Both the position numbers and the translations under genes were made by a program. Below, piece by piece: positions 1-6,684 of a stretch of DNA of 11,160 bases. The notes below the pieces were generated by a model that was not told where the DNA came from, made no database searches, and saw only the letters and a program-made list of their open reading frames with translations. Each line of letters opens with the position of its first letter. The stretch's first letter is position 1. Where the stretch lies: contig DQOT01000264.1 of assembly GCA_015658495.1 (NCBI GenBank), positions 1 through 11,160 of the forward strand, in the 5' to 3' direction. Source of the stretch: Fidelibacterota bacterium. Its GTDB lineage: Bacteria > Fidelibacterota > Marinisomatia > Marinisomatales > UBA1611.

Positions 1-652
1 ATTTTGGATTCGGTGTCCGTGCACTGCGTCCTGCTTCACGGAGTTCAAAAGCAATGTCGGTTGCCAAACGGTGATCCTTTGTATTCAAATTAATATTGTA
101 AGCGATGAGAAATTCACGGCAGCCCATAACGGTAGCACCACCCCTTACGTGGCGTTCTGCAGGACCAAAATCAGGCTTCCAAATTACATCCTTCAGCTTT
201 TCTGGTAAGCCTTCATATTCTCCTTTTCGAATAGTAGGTAATTTTTCTCTGTCCGGTTTCTGGGCAGATTTTTCATAGAGGTAAACGGGAATGCCTAATT
301 CATCGCCAACACGCTTGCCAACTTGTTTGGACAATTTGATGCATTCTTCATCTGTTACACCGCTGATCGGAATAAATGGACAAACATCTGTGGCTCCCAT
401 TCGTGGATGCGTTCCAGAATGCTGACTCATATCCAACACTTCTGAAGCTCGCTTTATTCCCTGGAATGCTGCTTCGCCCACTGCTTCTGGCGAACCGACA
501 ATGGTCACAACAGTCCGATTGGTGTCCGGACCCGGATCCACATCCTGCACTGTGATACCGGGCACATCCGCTATCTGCTTGACAATATTGTCAATTTTAT
601 TCTGATCCCGCCCTTCAGAGAAATTTGGGACGCATTCAATTAATTTTTTCAT
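1..652 (-). CDS. ftcD: Glutamate formimidoyltransferase, N-terminal 217 codons (runs off the left edge)
   Basis: Transfers the formimino group between formiminoglutamate and tetrahydrofolate, normally the last step of histidine breakdown; a cytosolic enzyme. The reading frame opens at ATG 652-650 and stays open to the edge, so the C-terminal part is missing only because the window ends. The protein begins MKKLIECVPNFSEGRD, the family's hallmark N-terminus. Residues 77-88 include SQHSGTHPRMGA, and His82 aligns with the catalytic His82 described for the mammalian enzyme. Further conserved stretches are DVCPFIPISG near residue 89 and a Gly-rich RHVRGGATVMGCREF segment near residues 170-185. No clear Shine-Dalgarno precedes the ATG. 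It starts 3 bp after the stop of the small membrane ORF, so it probably depends on the upstream transcript. No other histidine-degradation gene is visible here. Family assignment is firm; whether a cyclodeaminase domain follows cannot be seen. Confidence 0.95.
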   Translation of the reverse strand, partial: MKKLIECVPNFSEGRDQNKIDNIVKQIADVPGITVQDVDPGPDTNRTVVTIVGSPEAVGEAAFQGIKRASEVLDMSQHSGTHPRMGATDVCPFIPISGVTDEECIKLSKQVGKRVGDELGIPVYLYEKSAQKPDREKLPTIRKGEYEGLPEKLKDVIWKPDFGPAERHVRGGATVMGCREFLIAYNINLNTKDHRLATDIAFELREAGRSARTPNPK

Positions 653-655
653 ATT

Positions 656-781
656 CTAATTGATCGCAATATTTCTTAAAAAAACAATGAAAAAAAGAAT
701 AATCATAAGCATGGTGAGTGTCCACCAGAGCGTTCGGCCCTTTCCTCGCCGAACAGGTATTAATCGTTTAAAATAATTCAT
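656..781 (-). CDS. Small single-span membrane protein, 41 aa, unknown function
   Basis: This short ORF starts at ATG 781-779 and stops at TAG 658-656. It fits tightly between the M50 peptidase gene (3-bp gap) and ftcD (3-bp gap). The protein opens with a strongly basic stretch, MNYFKRLIPVRRGKGR, followed by TLWW and one hydrophobic helix at about residues 21-35 (TLTMLMIILFFIVFL), then a short RNIAIN tail. The positive-inside rule predicts a cytoplasmic N-terminus. The precise fit between two real genes on the same strand and the clear charge/hydrophobic layout support a real gene. Against it are the small size, a weak Shine-Dalgarno (a GGGG run about 14 nt upstream) and no family I recognise. 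It might be an accessory peptide of the neighbouring membrane protease, but that is only a guess from position. Confidence 0.6.
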   Translation of the reverse strand: MNYFKRLIPVRRGKGRTLWWTLTMLMIILFFIVFLRNIAIN

Positions 782-784
782 CAG

Positions 785-1420
785 CTAGATGGAAATCCCC
801 GCAAAGATCATCATGAAAAAATTGACAAATGGTTCCATAACCAACCAGATAATTGAGAATCCCGTAACGTAGCCAAATATGATGAGTCCAAATAAAACCT
901 GGGGACCATAGGATTGAATTTTCCACGCAAGTTGGGGATTCGTTTTTGCCAAATATGCGGAGAAGATCTGGGAACCGTCTAAGGGTGCTACCGGAATCAT
1001 ATTAAAAACGGCTAATGCAATATTGATTCGTGTGAAATAAAGTAATAATACAAAAATAGATTCTGTCAGGAGTCCTGTTCCATTTAACAATCTTAAAACC
1101 ATCCCTCCGGCCATGGCCAAGATCAAATTAGCTGCGGGTCCTGCCGCGGCCACTTTCATCATATCCGTTCTTGGATTTCTTAAAAAACGAGAATCCACAG
1201 GTACCGGTTTCGCCCACCCAAAGCCCACAAACAGGATCATGAGTGAGCCCATCATATCCAAATGTGCCATGGGATTCAGTGTAAGCCGTCCCATTCGGGC
1301 TGCTGTGGTGTCTCCACATTTTGCAGCCATCCATGCATGGGCAAATTCATGAAAAGAGAGTGCAAATATGAGCGTTGGGATCAATAAAACGAGTGCTTCC
1401 AGTGGGAGTCGAAATAACAC
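785..1420 (-). CDS. Site-2-protease-like zinc metallopeptidase, family M50
   Basis: A predicted intramembrane zinc protease of about 211 residues, the usual size for the short M50 (rhomboid-like S2P) proteins that lack PDZ domains. The zinc motif HEFAHAW lies at residues 24-30, with His24 and His28 as ligands and Glu25 as the catalytic residue. The second signature, N140 to D148 (NMIPVAPLDG), supplies the third ligand, Asp148. Several hydrophobic segments are visible, near residues 5-22, 56-70, 92-110, 120-140 and 174-205. The start is GTG at 1420-1418: the next Met is residue 31, inside the active-site region, and a GGAG sits 6 nt upstream, overlapping the end of xerD. It follows xerD by 2 bp and precedes the 41-aa ORF. 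Substrate is unknown; anti-sigma factors or signal peptides are typical of the wider family. Confidence 0.93.
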   Translation of the reverse strand: MLFRLPLEALVLLIPTLIFALSFHEFAHAWMAAKCGDTTAARMGRLTLNPMAHLDMMGSLMILFVGFGWAKPVPVDSRFLRNPRTDMMKVAAAGPAANLILAMAGGMVLRLLNGTGLLTESIFVLLLYFTRINIALAVFNMIPVAPLDGSQIFSAYLAKTNPQLAWKIQSYGPQVLFGLIIFGYVTGFSIIWLVMEPFVNFFMMIFAGISI

Positions 1421-1422
1421 AC

Positions 1423-2310
1423 TTAACTCCGGGGATGATGGGTTTGATACACTTCTTTCAGATGGTGTTTATCCAAATGAGTGTAAATCTGTGTTGTGGA
1501 AATATCGCTGTGTCCTAAAAGTGCCTGCACGAATCGAAGGTCGGCCCCGCCTTCTAATAAATGAGTTGCAAATGAATGTCGTAATGTATGAGGAGATACG
1601 GGTTTGGTGATGCCGGCAGTTTGAACCCATTTATTCAAAATATTGTTAATCATGGCTCGCGTCAGCGGATTGCCGTTTCGGCTTAAGAAAACGGAACTGG
1701 ATCCTTTATCTTTCTGAAATCCTGGGCGGCTATGGATCAAATATTGATTCAAGAATTGTTTGGCTCGCCCGCCAATGGGGAGCAATCTCTCTTTAGATCC
1801 TTTTCCCATGATTCGAATCATATCATCATCCAAGTACAGATTATTCAAAGAAAGATCGCATAATTCGGATACGCGAAGTCCACAGGAATACAACATCTCG
1901 ATGATGGCTTTGTCTCGCCAACGAAATTGGGATGAATCAACTACAGCATTGATAATGGCTGAAATTTCTTCTTCCATTAAGACGTCAGGGAGTTTTTTGG
2001 GCGCTTTTGGACTGGTTAAAACCAAAGTTGGATTTTCATTTACATATTGTTCAGCAGATAAAAATTTATGATAAGATCGAATCGATGAAAAATTCCGTGC
2101 AATGCTGGAGGCAGCTAACCCTTTTTCATTCAGATTTCGAATATATTCCCGGATATGCATTTGAGAAATATTGGTCAATGCTGTGACACCTTTGTCCAGG
2201 ATAAAGGATAAATATTGTTTCAGATCCCGCTGATAGGCTTCCAAGGTGCGGGGGGACACATTTCGTTCCACCCGCAGCATGGTCAGGTAGTCTTGAAAAT
2301 GGGTGTCCAT
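1423..2310 (-). CDS. xerD: Site-specific tyrosine recombinase, XerC/XerD family (XerD-like)
   Basis: Resolves chromosome dimers at dif sites together with a partner Xer recombinase; cytosolic DNA-binding enzyme. At 295 residues it has the standard Xer length. The N-terminal SAM-like core-binding domain covers about residues 1-90. The catalytic domain contains all the expected residues: Arg146 in SCGLRVSEL, Lys170 in GKGSKER, His241 and Arg244 in HTLRHSFATH, His267 in LLGHSDIS and the nucleophile Tyr276 in TQIYTHL. The C-terminus ends in HHPRS, close to the HPR ending common in XerD rather than XerC. The ATG is separated from the upstream SIS-protein stop by one base, and its GAG ribosome binding sequence lies within that gene. 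There are no phage or integron features nearby, so this is a housekeeping recombinase and not an integrase. The XerD-versus-XerC choice is less certain than the family. Confidence 0.94.
   Translation of the reverse strand: MDTHFQDYLTMLRVERNVSPRTLEAYQRDLKQYLSFILDKGVTALTNISQMHIREYIRNLNEKGLAASSIARNFSSIRSYHKFLSAEQYVNENPTLVLTSPKAPKKLPDVLMEEEISAIINAVVDSSQFRWRDKAIIEMLYSCGLRVSELCDLSLNNLYLDDDMIRIMGKGSKERLLPIGGRAKQFLNQYLIHSRPGFQKDKGSSSVFLSRNGNPLTRAMINNILNKWVQTAGITKPVSPHTLRHSFATHLLEGGADLRFVQALLGHSDISTTQIYTHLDKHHLKEVYQTHHPRS
1427..1430 (-). promoter_or_regulatory. Ribosome binding site GGAG for the GTG-started M50 gene
   Basis: GGAG on the minus strand lies 6 nt before GTG 1420-1418, inside the final codons of xerD. 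It decides the start, because no ATG occurs in frame until residue 31. A second, overlapping GTG at 1422-1420 is out of frame. Confidence 0.6.
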
Positions 2311-2311
2311 G

Positions 2312-2884
2312 TTAACTCAGAAAATCGTCTTCGACCAGGCCGCAAATGATCTGGCCCGTCATAATGTGCCCTTCCTGGATCCGTTGAGTGTCATCGCTGG
2401 GAACGTTGATGGTCACATCCGGAAGTTTATTCATTCGTCCTCCGGATCTCCCCGTAAACACAACTGTTTTGAGTCCTTTATATTTGGCTTGTTTGATGGC
2501 AGCAATCACATTTTCAGAATTCCCGCTTGTTGAAATGCCAACTAATATATCACCTTCATTTCCTAGCCCTTGAACCTGACGGGAAAAGACTGATTCAAAA
2601 TCTGTATCATTCGACCACGCCGTAATAAAAGATGAATCGGTAGTCAGGGCGATAGATGGAATTGGTTTTCTTTCGTGGTTCGTCATGCCACCCATGAGTT
2701 CCGTGGCGAGATGTTGAGCATCGCCTGCACTTCCACCATTACCACACCATAAGATTTTTCCACCATTTTGGATAGAGTGAATCATCAAATTGGCGGCGGA
2801 TTCTATATCATCGATACACAAATCCACCATGGATTCTTTCATGGCTGCACTGGCTAAAATTTGTTCTTTGATCTTTTCTTGCAT
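2312..2884 (-). CDS. SIS-domain protein, phosphoheptose isomerase (GmhA)/DiaA-like
   Basis: GmhA converts sedoheptulose 7-phosphate to a heptose phosphate for lipopolysaccharide core; DiaA is a non-enzymatic relative acting in replication initiation. From ATG 2884 the protein has 190 residues, the GmhA length. The SIS phosphosugar site is clear: CGNGGSAGDAQH at 47-58 and ISTSGNSENV at 117-126. His58 and Glu62 match the GmhA metal/acid-base positions, and TQRIQEGH at 166-173 is the C-terminal family motif. However, the His that follows in GmhA (His180 in E. coli) is Gln178 here. DiaA also lacks that His, so activity as an isomerase is uncertain. I chose the ATG at 2884 over a TTG at 2896 because a GGAAG site lies 5 nt upstream and the ATG forms a TAATG overlap with the upstream stop. 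The SIS family is firm; the exact role is open. Confidence 0.9.
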   Translation of the reverse strand: MQEKIKEQILASAAMKESMVDLCIDDIESAANLMIHSIQNGGKILWCGNGGSAGDAQHLATELMGGMTNHERKPIPSIALTTDSSFITAWSNDTDFESVFSRQVQGLGNEGDILVGISTSGNSENVIAAIKQAKYKGLKTVVFTGRSGGRMNKLPDVTINVPSDDTQRIQEGHIMTGQIICGLVEDDFLS

Positions 2885-3624
2885 TAATTCTTCCAATGAA
2901 TGGCATCTGCCAATTCACTCATTAAACTTGAATTTTCTTCAATGACCGTTCCGGTCACAATAATAGATGCGCCGGTTTTTACCTTTTCTGATGCAGTTTC
3001 TGCATTCCGAATGCCACCGCCAACAATAACCGGAATATCCAATGTTTCTGTCACTGCTTCTACGACATTGTTAGCCACCGGTTCCTTTGCGCCGCTTCCT
3101 GCTTCAAGATAAATTAATTTCATTCCGAGATATTGTCCTGCTAACGCATGAGCCACGGCAATATCCGATCGATTCATAGGTATAGGCCGTGTTCCACTCA
3201 TGAATTCAACTGTTGATCCAGCGCCACCATCCATCAATATGTAACCGGTTGGAATCGTCTCCATCCCAATATCTTTCACTATAGGCGCTGCAATAGCTTG
3301 CTCACCAATAAGATAATGTGGATTTCGTCCGGAGATAACGGACATAAAAAGCATGGCGTCATAATAGGCATTCAATTGTCCCACACCGCCGGGGAAAAAA
3401 ATCACGGGGATATTTGACACATCCTTGATTCGTTTCACACGTTCTTTGCATTTCATATCCATCATTAAACTTCCACCAACAAAAAGGGCATCCACGCCTG
3501 ATTCATTCGCAGATTCTACACGAGACTCTAGCAAATTTTCATTTTTTCGATCGGGATCTATCAGGACCACGTAGGCAGCCCCTTTTTCATCAATGACAGA
3601 ATTCAATTGTGAAAAAACGGACAT
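2884..3624 (-). CDS. Geranylgeranylglyceryl phosphate synthase (GGGPS/PcrB family), group II-like
   Basis: GGGPS enzymes join a polyprenyl diphosphate to sn-glycerol 1-phosphate through an ether bond, the first committed step of archaeal lipids; bacterial homologues may use other prenyl chain lengths. The 246 residues form a TIM-barrel pattern: AYVVLIDPDR at 17-26, VDALFVGGSL at 44-53, NIPVIFFPGG at 71-80, YLEAGSGA at 172-179 and the phosphate-binding VIVGGGIR at 199-206, followed by GASIIVTGTVIEE. The GYILMDGGAGSTVE stretch near 127-140 also matches the family. The length and the extended central region resemble the group II enzymes reported from some archaea and Bacteroidetes. An in-frame stop sits directly upstream of the ATG, so the start is fixed. 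It follows gcvH by 18 bp and overlaps the SIS gene by one base. Substrate chain length and lipid product cannot be told from sequence. Confidence 0.93.
   Translation of the reverse strand: MSVFSQLNSVIDEKGAAYVVLIDPDRKNENLLESRVESANESGVDALFVGGSLMMDMKCKERVKRIKDVSNIPVIFFPGGVGQLNAYYDAMLFMSVISGRNPHYLIGEQAIAAPIVKDIGMETIPTGYILMDGGAGSTVEFMSGTRPIPMNRSDIAVAHALAGQYLGMKLIYLEAGSGAKEPVANNVVEAVTETLDIPVIVGGGIRNAETASEKVKTGASIIVTGTVIEENSSLMSELADAIHWKN
2890..2894 (-). promoter_or_regulatory. Ribosome binding site GGAAG that fixes the SIS-protein start
   Basis: GGAAG on the minus strand is 5 nt before ATG 2884-2882. The alternative TTG start at 2896 lies upstream of this site and would embed it in the coding region. 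The ATG also shares bases with the TAA of the upstream gene (TAATG), which suggests translational coupling. Confidence 0.7.
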
Positions 3625-3638
3625 TTAACTGGCAAACG

Positions 3639-3644
3639 CCTCCT
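3639..3644 (-). promoter_or_regulatory. Perfect AGGAGG sequence with an unusually long spacer before the GGGPS start
   Basis: A full AGGAGG overlaps the gcvH stop region, but it lies 14 nt before ATG 3624, against the more usual 5-9 nt. An in-frame TAA directly before that ATG rules out a nearer upstream start. Either the spacer is tolerated or gcvH-coupled re-initiation supplies most translation. Confidence 0.5.
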
Positions 3645-4002
3645 AGGACAGAAAATTCATTAATTCATCTTTTTCATCTAGATTTGACGGGGTTACCTTA
3701 ATCAACCATCCGTCACCATATGGGTCAGCATTCACTTTATCCGGGAAATCTTCCAAATCTTCATTTACGGCACAAATGGTACCTGATACTGGCGCAAATA
3801 ATTCAGAAACAGTTTTCACTGCTTCAACTTCCCCAAAGGAATCTCCAGCGCTTATTTCTTCCCCAACTTCCGGTAGTTCAACAAATATAACATCACCCAA
3901 TTGGCTTTGTGCATAATCAGTAATACCAATGGTAACTTCATTTCCGTTATAATTTGCCCACTCATGGTCTTCGGTGTAGAGTAAATGGTCAGGTGTATTC
4001 AT
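3643..4002 (-). CDS. gcvH: Glycine cleavage system H protein (lipoyl carrier)
   Basis: H protein carries the aminomethyl group on a lipoyl-lysine between the P, T and L proteins of the glycine cleavage complex, and it also serves as a lipoate relay. Its 119 residues are slightly shorter than E. coli GcvH. The lipoyl domain spans most of the protein, and the modified residue is Lys63 within GEVEAVKTVSEL. Typical flanks are present: LGDVIFVELPEVGE at 35-48 and a C-terminal VNADPYGDGWLIKV stretch. The start ATG overlaps the accC stop as TAATG, with a GGAAG 7 nt upstream. No gcvP, gcvT or lipoate-attachment gene lies in the window, so this copy is separated from the rest of its pathway and instead sits in a biotin-carboxylase operon. 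The identification is secure; the reason for the location is not known. Confidence 0.96.
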   Translation of the reverse strand: MNTPDHLLYTEDHEWANYNGNEVTIGITDYAQSQLGDVIFVELPEVGEEISAGDSFGEVEAVKTVSELFAPVSGTICAVNEDLEDFPDKVNADPYGDGWLIKVTPSNLDEKDELMNFLS

Positions 4003-5381
4003 TAATTTTCTTCCTTAAAAGCATATTTTTCAGGGTTGTAATCGAAGGTTTCCAGAAAACTCGTATCGAAATTCCCGGACTTAAATATTTCATTTTCCAT
4101 GATGGCCATTTGATAAGGGATGGTCGTTTTTGGTCCCGAAATAATTGTTTCTTGCAAAGCACGATACATCCGTATAATGGCTCGTTCACGATTTTTTGCA
4201 TGAACGATGATCTTCCCAATCATGGAATCATATTGTGTCGGAATTTTATATCCGGAATAGGCATGAGTGTCTACTCGGACACCCTTCCCTCCCGGCATAT
4301 GAAAATTAGTGATCTCCCCGGGAAACGGCATAAAATTATTGGCAGGATCTTCAGCATTAATTCGACATTCAATGGAATGACCCCGAAGTTTAAAATCTTG
4401 AAGATATTCCGGATATTTTAATCCAGCATGCATCTTGATTTGCTGTTTGATGAGATCCACACCTGTGACCATTTCAGTAACAGGATGTTCAACCTGGATT
4501 CGTGTATTCATTTCCATGAAGAAATAATTTTTATTTTTGTCCATTAAGAATTCGATGGTGCCCACACCAACATAATTCACAGCTTTCGCACCGGCAACTG
4601 CTGCTGCACCAATCAACTTTCTCGTCTCTTCATCCACAAGTGGAGAGGGAGATTCTTCTACCAATTTCTGGTGGCGCCGTTGGATTGAACATTCGCGTTC
4701 ACCGAGATGAATGGCATTCCCATGGCTATCAGCAAGGATTTGAACTTCAACATGGCGGGGATTCTCAATGAATTTCTCGATATACATGTCCTCATTTCCA
4801 AAAGCAGTTAAAGATTCCTGACTCGCAGATTTATAGGCGGGTATCACATCTTCCGACTTTTTTACGAGGCGCATCCCACGTCCGCCGCCGCCAGCTGACG
4901 CTTTAAGCATAACCGGATATCCCATTTCATCCGCTTTATTTTTTGCGTCTTCGGGACTATCCAAAACTCCTTCTCCACCAGGTACCACAGGTACGCCGGC
5001 TTTTTTCATGGTGATTTTGGCCTGTACCTTATTCCCCATGGCATTGATAATTTCGGGTGTTGGTCCCAGAAAGGTAAACCCATTTTCTTCACAAATTCTG
5101 GAAAACTGAGCTGATTCGGATAGGAACCCATAACCGGGATGAATCGCATCTGCACCTGTAATTTCACCAGCAGCAATGATTCGTGGGATATTTAAATAAC
5201 TCTCATTACTGGGTGGTGGACCTATACAAACGGCTTCATTTGCAAATTTTACATGCAGGGATAATTCATCAGCAGTGGAATAAACTGCCACAGTTTTAAT
5301 ACCCATTTCATGGCACGCACGGATCACACGAAGCGCAATCTCACCGCGATTGGCAATCAGGACTTTCTTGAACATAGGCAT
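4002..5381 (-). CDS. accC: Acetyl-CoA carboxylase, biotin carboxylase subunit
   Basis: Carboxylates biotin on BCCP using ATP and bicarbonate, the first half-reaction of malonyl-CoA synthesis for fatty acids; cytosolic. At 459 residues it is close to the usual 445-455. The N-terminal domain begins [18 protein letters not shown]. The ATP-grasp region has the Gly-rich loop [11 protein letters not shown] at 161-171, [15 protein letters not shown] at 229-243 and the catalytic [15 protein letters not shown] block at 290-304. The [11 protein letters not shown] segment near 336-346 contains the conserved bicarbonate-site Arg. Two starts are possible, ATG 5381 and ATG 5375 two codons later; neither has a strong ribosome binding site, and the second gives a start that lines up with E. 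coli AccC. It follows accB after a 165-bp repeat-bearing spacer and overlaps gcvH by one base. No carboxyltransferase gene is in view. Confidence 0.98.
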   Translation of the reverse strand: MPMFKKVLIANRGEIALRVIRACHEMGIKTVAVYSTADELSLHVKFANEAVCIGPPPSNESYLNIPRIIAAGEITGADAIHPGYGFLSESAQFSRICEENGFTFLGPTPEIINAMGNKVQAKITMKKAGVPVVPGGEGVLDSPEDAKNKADEMGYPVMLKASAGGGGRGMRLVKKSEDVIPAYKSASQESLTAFGNEDMYIEKFIENPRHVEVQILADSHGNAIHLGERECSIQRRHQKLVEESPSPLVDEETRKLIGAAAVAGAKAVNYVGVGTIEFLMDKNKNYFFMEMNTRIQVEHPVTEMVTGVDLIKQQIKMHAGLKYPEYLQDFKLRGHSIECRINAEDPANNFMPFPGEITNFHMPGGKGVRVDTHAYSGYKIPTQYDSMIGKIIVHAKNRERAIIRMYRALQETIISGPKTTIPYQMAIMENEIFKSGNFDTSFLETFDYNPEKYAFKEEN

Positions 5382-5397
5382 CTAGTCTTTATTACTT

Positions 5398-5425
5398 GCC
5401 ACTAAGAACACGAAGAACCACAAAG
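5398..5425. repeat. Purine-rich dispersed-repeat-like element in the accB-accC spacer
   Basis: The plus strand reads as a string of related short units (CACTAAG, AACACGAAG, AACCACAAAG). This degenerate 9-10-nt periodicity is familiar to me from intergenic spacers of many environmental bacterial genomes, but its copy number in this genome cannot be judged from one window. It sits in the 165-bp spacer 5382-5546, which otherwise holds AT-rich DNA and one small hairpin (CAAATA / TATTTG arms at 5455-5460 and 5464-5469). No gene is supported in this spacer. Confidence 0.45.
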
Positions 5426-5546
5426 CATTGATAATGGTGGGAGATAGCAATCTGCAAATAATATATTTGTTGGTGGATAGTTTACGCATTTATTTATTTT
5501 TCTTTCGAGAAACGTCGCGATCTTTGTTGCTAATAAATTTTTAAGG

Positions 5547-6017
5547 TTAAGAAGGATCGATAATAAACAAGGTTTGGTTATATTCAACAGGATCGCCATT
5601 TTTGGCCTTAATATCCGTAATTGTACCATCAAATTCTGCTTCAATCTCGTTCATGATCTTCATGGCTTCAATGATACATAGGGTTTGCCCTTTTTTCACC
5701 GAATCTCCCTTTTTGACGAAAGGTGGATCGTCCGGTGTGGACGAAGCATAAAATGTGCCTGGCATAGGCGAAAGAAGATCTTCCCCTTTCGCGGTGGGTT
5801 CAGCAGATTCGGCGGGTGCCGATTCAGGGGCGCTAGCTTCCACCGGTGCTGACGCTGGTGCCGCAACAGGAGCCACAGGCGCTACTGCTACTGGAGTCGC
5901 AGTCATACTCGAACCTTTTGAAACGCGGTATTTCCGTCCCCAAAAGTTGACTTCAATTTCATTCACATTTGAATTTTCAAGAATGTAAATGATCTCCTTT
6001 AATTTATCCTGCCACAT
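5547..6017 (-). CDS. accB: Acetyl-CoA carboxylase biotin carboxyl carrier protein
   Basis: Carries biotin between biotin carboxylase and the carboxyltransferase; cytosolic. The 156 residues show the standard layout. A short N-terminal AccC-binding region opens MWQDKLKEIIYILENSN. A flexible Ala/Pro/Val/Glu-rich linker runs from about 40 to 75. The C-terminal biotinyl domain carries Lys120 in the EAMKIMNEIEAE motif, with the FYAS segment of the protruding thumb near residues 86-95. The start ATG has a good ribosome binding site, GGGGTG at 6023-6028, 5 nt upstream. The gene follows efp by 18 bp, the efp-accB-accC order being common in bacteria. It is followed by a 165-bp spacer instead of the tight junction typical of accB-accC. 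Identification is secure. Confidence 0.97.
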   Translation of the reverse strand: MWQDKLKEIIYILENSNVNEIEVNFWGRKYRVSKGSSMTATPVAVAPVAPVAAPASAPVEASAPESAPAESAEPTAKGEDLLSPMPGTFYASSTPDDPPFVKKGDSVKKGQTLCIIEAMKIMNEIEAEFDGTITDIKAKNGDPVEYNQTLFIIDPS

Positions 6018-6035
6018 ATTTTCACCCCATCAATT

Positions 6036-6599
6036 TTAATCTTTTGACCGTTCGATATATTCACCGTTGCGGGTGTCAATCTTGAGTTTATCCCCTTCAT
6101 TTATAAAGAGGGGGACATTTAAAGTATAACCGGTTTCAACGGTAGCCGGTTTGGTTGCACCCTGTGCTGTATTGCCTCTAAAACCCGGTTCCGTTTTAGT
6201 CACTTCCAAAACGACATGGGACGGTAAGCGAACATCCAATACTTCCGATCCATCAAAGAGCAGGTCCACATTCATACCACTGATTATAAAGTTTTTACCA
6301 TTGCCCACAGATTCTGCGGGGATATTAAGTTGATCATAGGTGTCATTATCCATAAATACAAATGATTCACCATCATCATAAAGAAACTGCATTGTTTTTG
6401 CTTCCACACGAATGAATTCAAGTTTGCGTCCTGCATTAAACGTTTCATCAAAGATCTTCCCTGTTTGAATATCTTTCAGTTTGGTGCGGACAAATGCACC
6501 ACCTTTCCCCGGTTTTACATGCTGGAATTCAACCACTTTCATCCGCTTATGCTTGTGGAAAATGACGGCGCCGTTTCGAATATCTGCTGTTGTTGCCAT
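6036..6599 (-). CDS. efp: Translation elongation factor P
   Basis: Binds between the P and E sites of the ribosome and relieves stalling at consecutive prolines. Its 187 residues match the bacterial family, with an N-terminal KOW-like domain and two OB-fold domains. The loop that reaches the peptidyl-transferase centre reads HVKPGKGGAFVRTKL, with Lys32 at the position that is post-translationally modified in many bacteria; this points to a Lys-type rather than an Arg-type (EarP-modified) factor. The C-terminal signature is present as GDKLKIDTRNGEYIER, and the mid-domain GNTAQGATKPATVETG segment is typical. An AGGA lies 5 nt before the ATG. It heads the accBC run after a 142-bp spacer that probably carries its promoter. 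No modification enzyme gene is visible in the window. Confidence 0.98.
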   Translation of the reverse strand: MATTADIRNGAVIFHKHKRMKVVEFQHVKPGKGGAFVRTKLKDIQTGKIFDETFNAGRKLEFIRVEAKTMQFLYDDGESFVFMDNDTYDQLNIPAESVGNGKNFIISGMNVDLLFDGSEVLDVRLPSHVVLEVTKTEPGFRGNTAQGATKPATVETGYTLNVPLFINEGDKLKIDTRNGEYIERSKD

Positions 6600-6633
6600 G
6601 AATGTCCTAAAATGATTAAAAATTCAAGCCCGA

Positions 6634-6661
6634 AATTTACGATGGGTCTTCGCCTGTTCAA
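6634..6661 (-). promoter_or_regulatory. Possible sigma-70-type promoter for efp-accBC
   Basis: On the minus strand TTGAAC (6661-6656) is followed after 16 nt by TAAATT (6639-6634), which would place transcription start about 28 nt before the efp ATG. The hexamers match the consensus only in part. Some phyla of this kind use different -33/-7 elements, so this is tentative. Confidence 0.25.
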
Positions 6662-6684
6662 ACGAGGGGTATTTTAATTTTGTC

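Noticed and set aside
1423..2310. Tyrosine recombinase as a mobile-element integrase
   Set aside because: It has standard Xer length and ending, and it is surrounded by housekeeping genes with no attachment repeats, phage genes or tRNA nearby.
2885..2896. TTG start at 2896 that would give the SIS protein four extra residues
   Set aside because: The GGAAG site lies within this extension and is correctly spaced for the ATG at 2884, which also overlaps the upstream stop as TAATG.
3954..4421. 155-codon plus-strand frame opposite accC/gcvH
   Set aside because: It is antisense to two secure genes, and its translation is irregular and Phe/Ile/Arg-rich, as expected from the opposite strand of conserved coding DNA.
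5455..5469. Small hairpin CAAATA-ATA-TATTTG as a terminator
   Set aside because: A six-bp AT-only stem with one GC pair is too weak and is expected by chance in AT-rich spacer DNA.
5402..5644. 80-codon minus-strand frame across the accB-accC spacer
   Set aside because: It overlaps the 3' end of accB in another frame, runs through the repeat-like stretch, and its protein shows no recognisable pattern.
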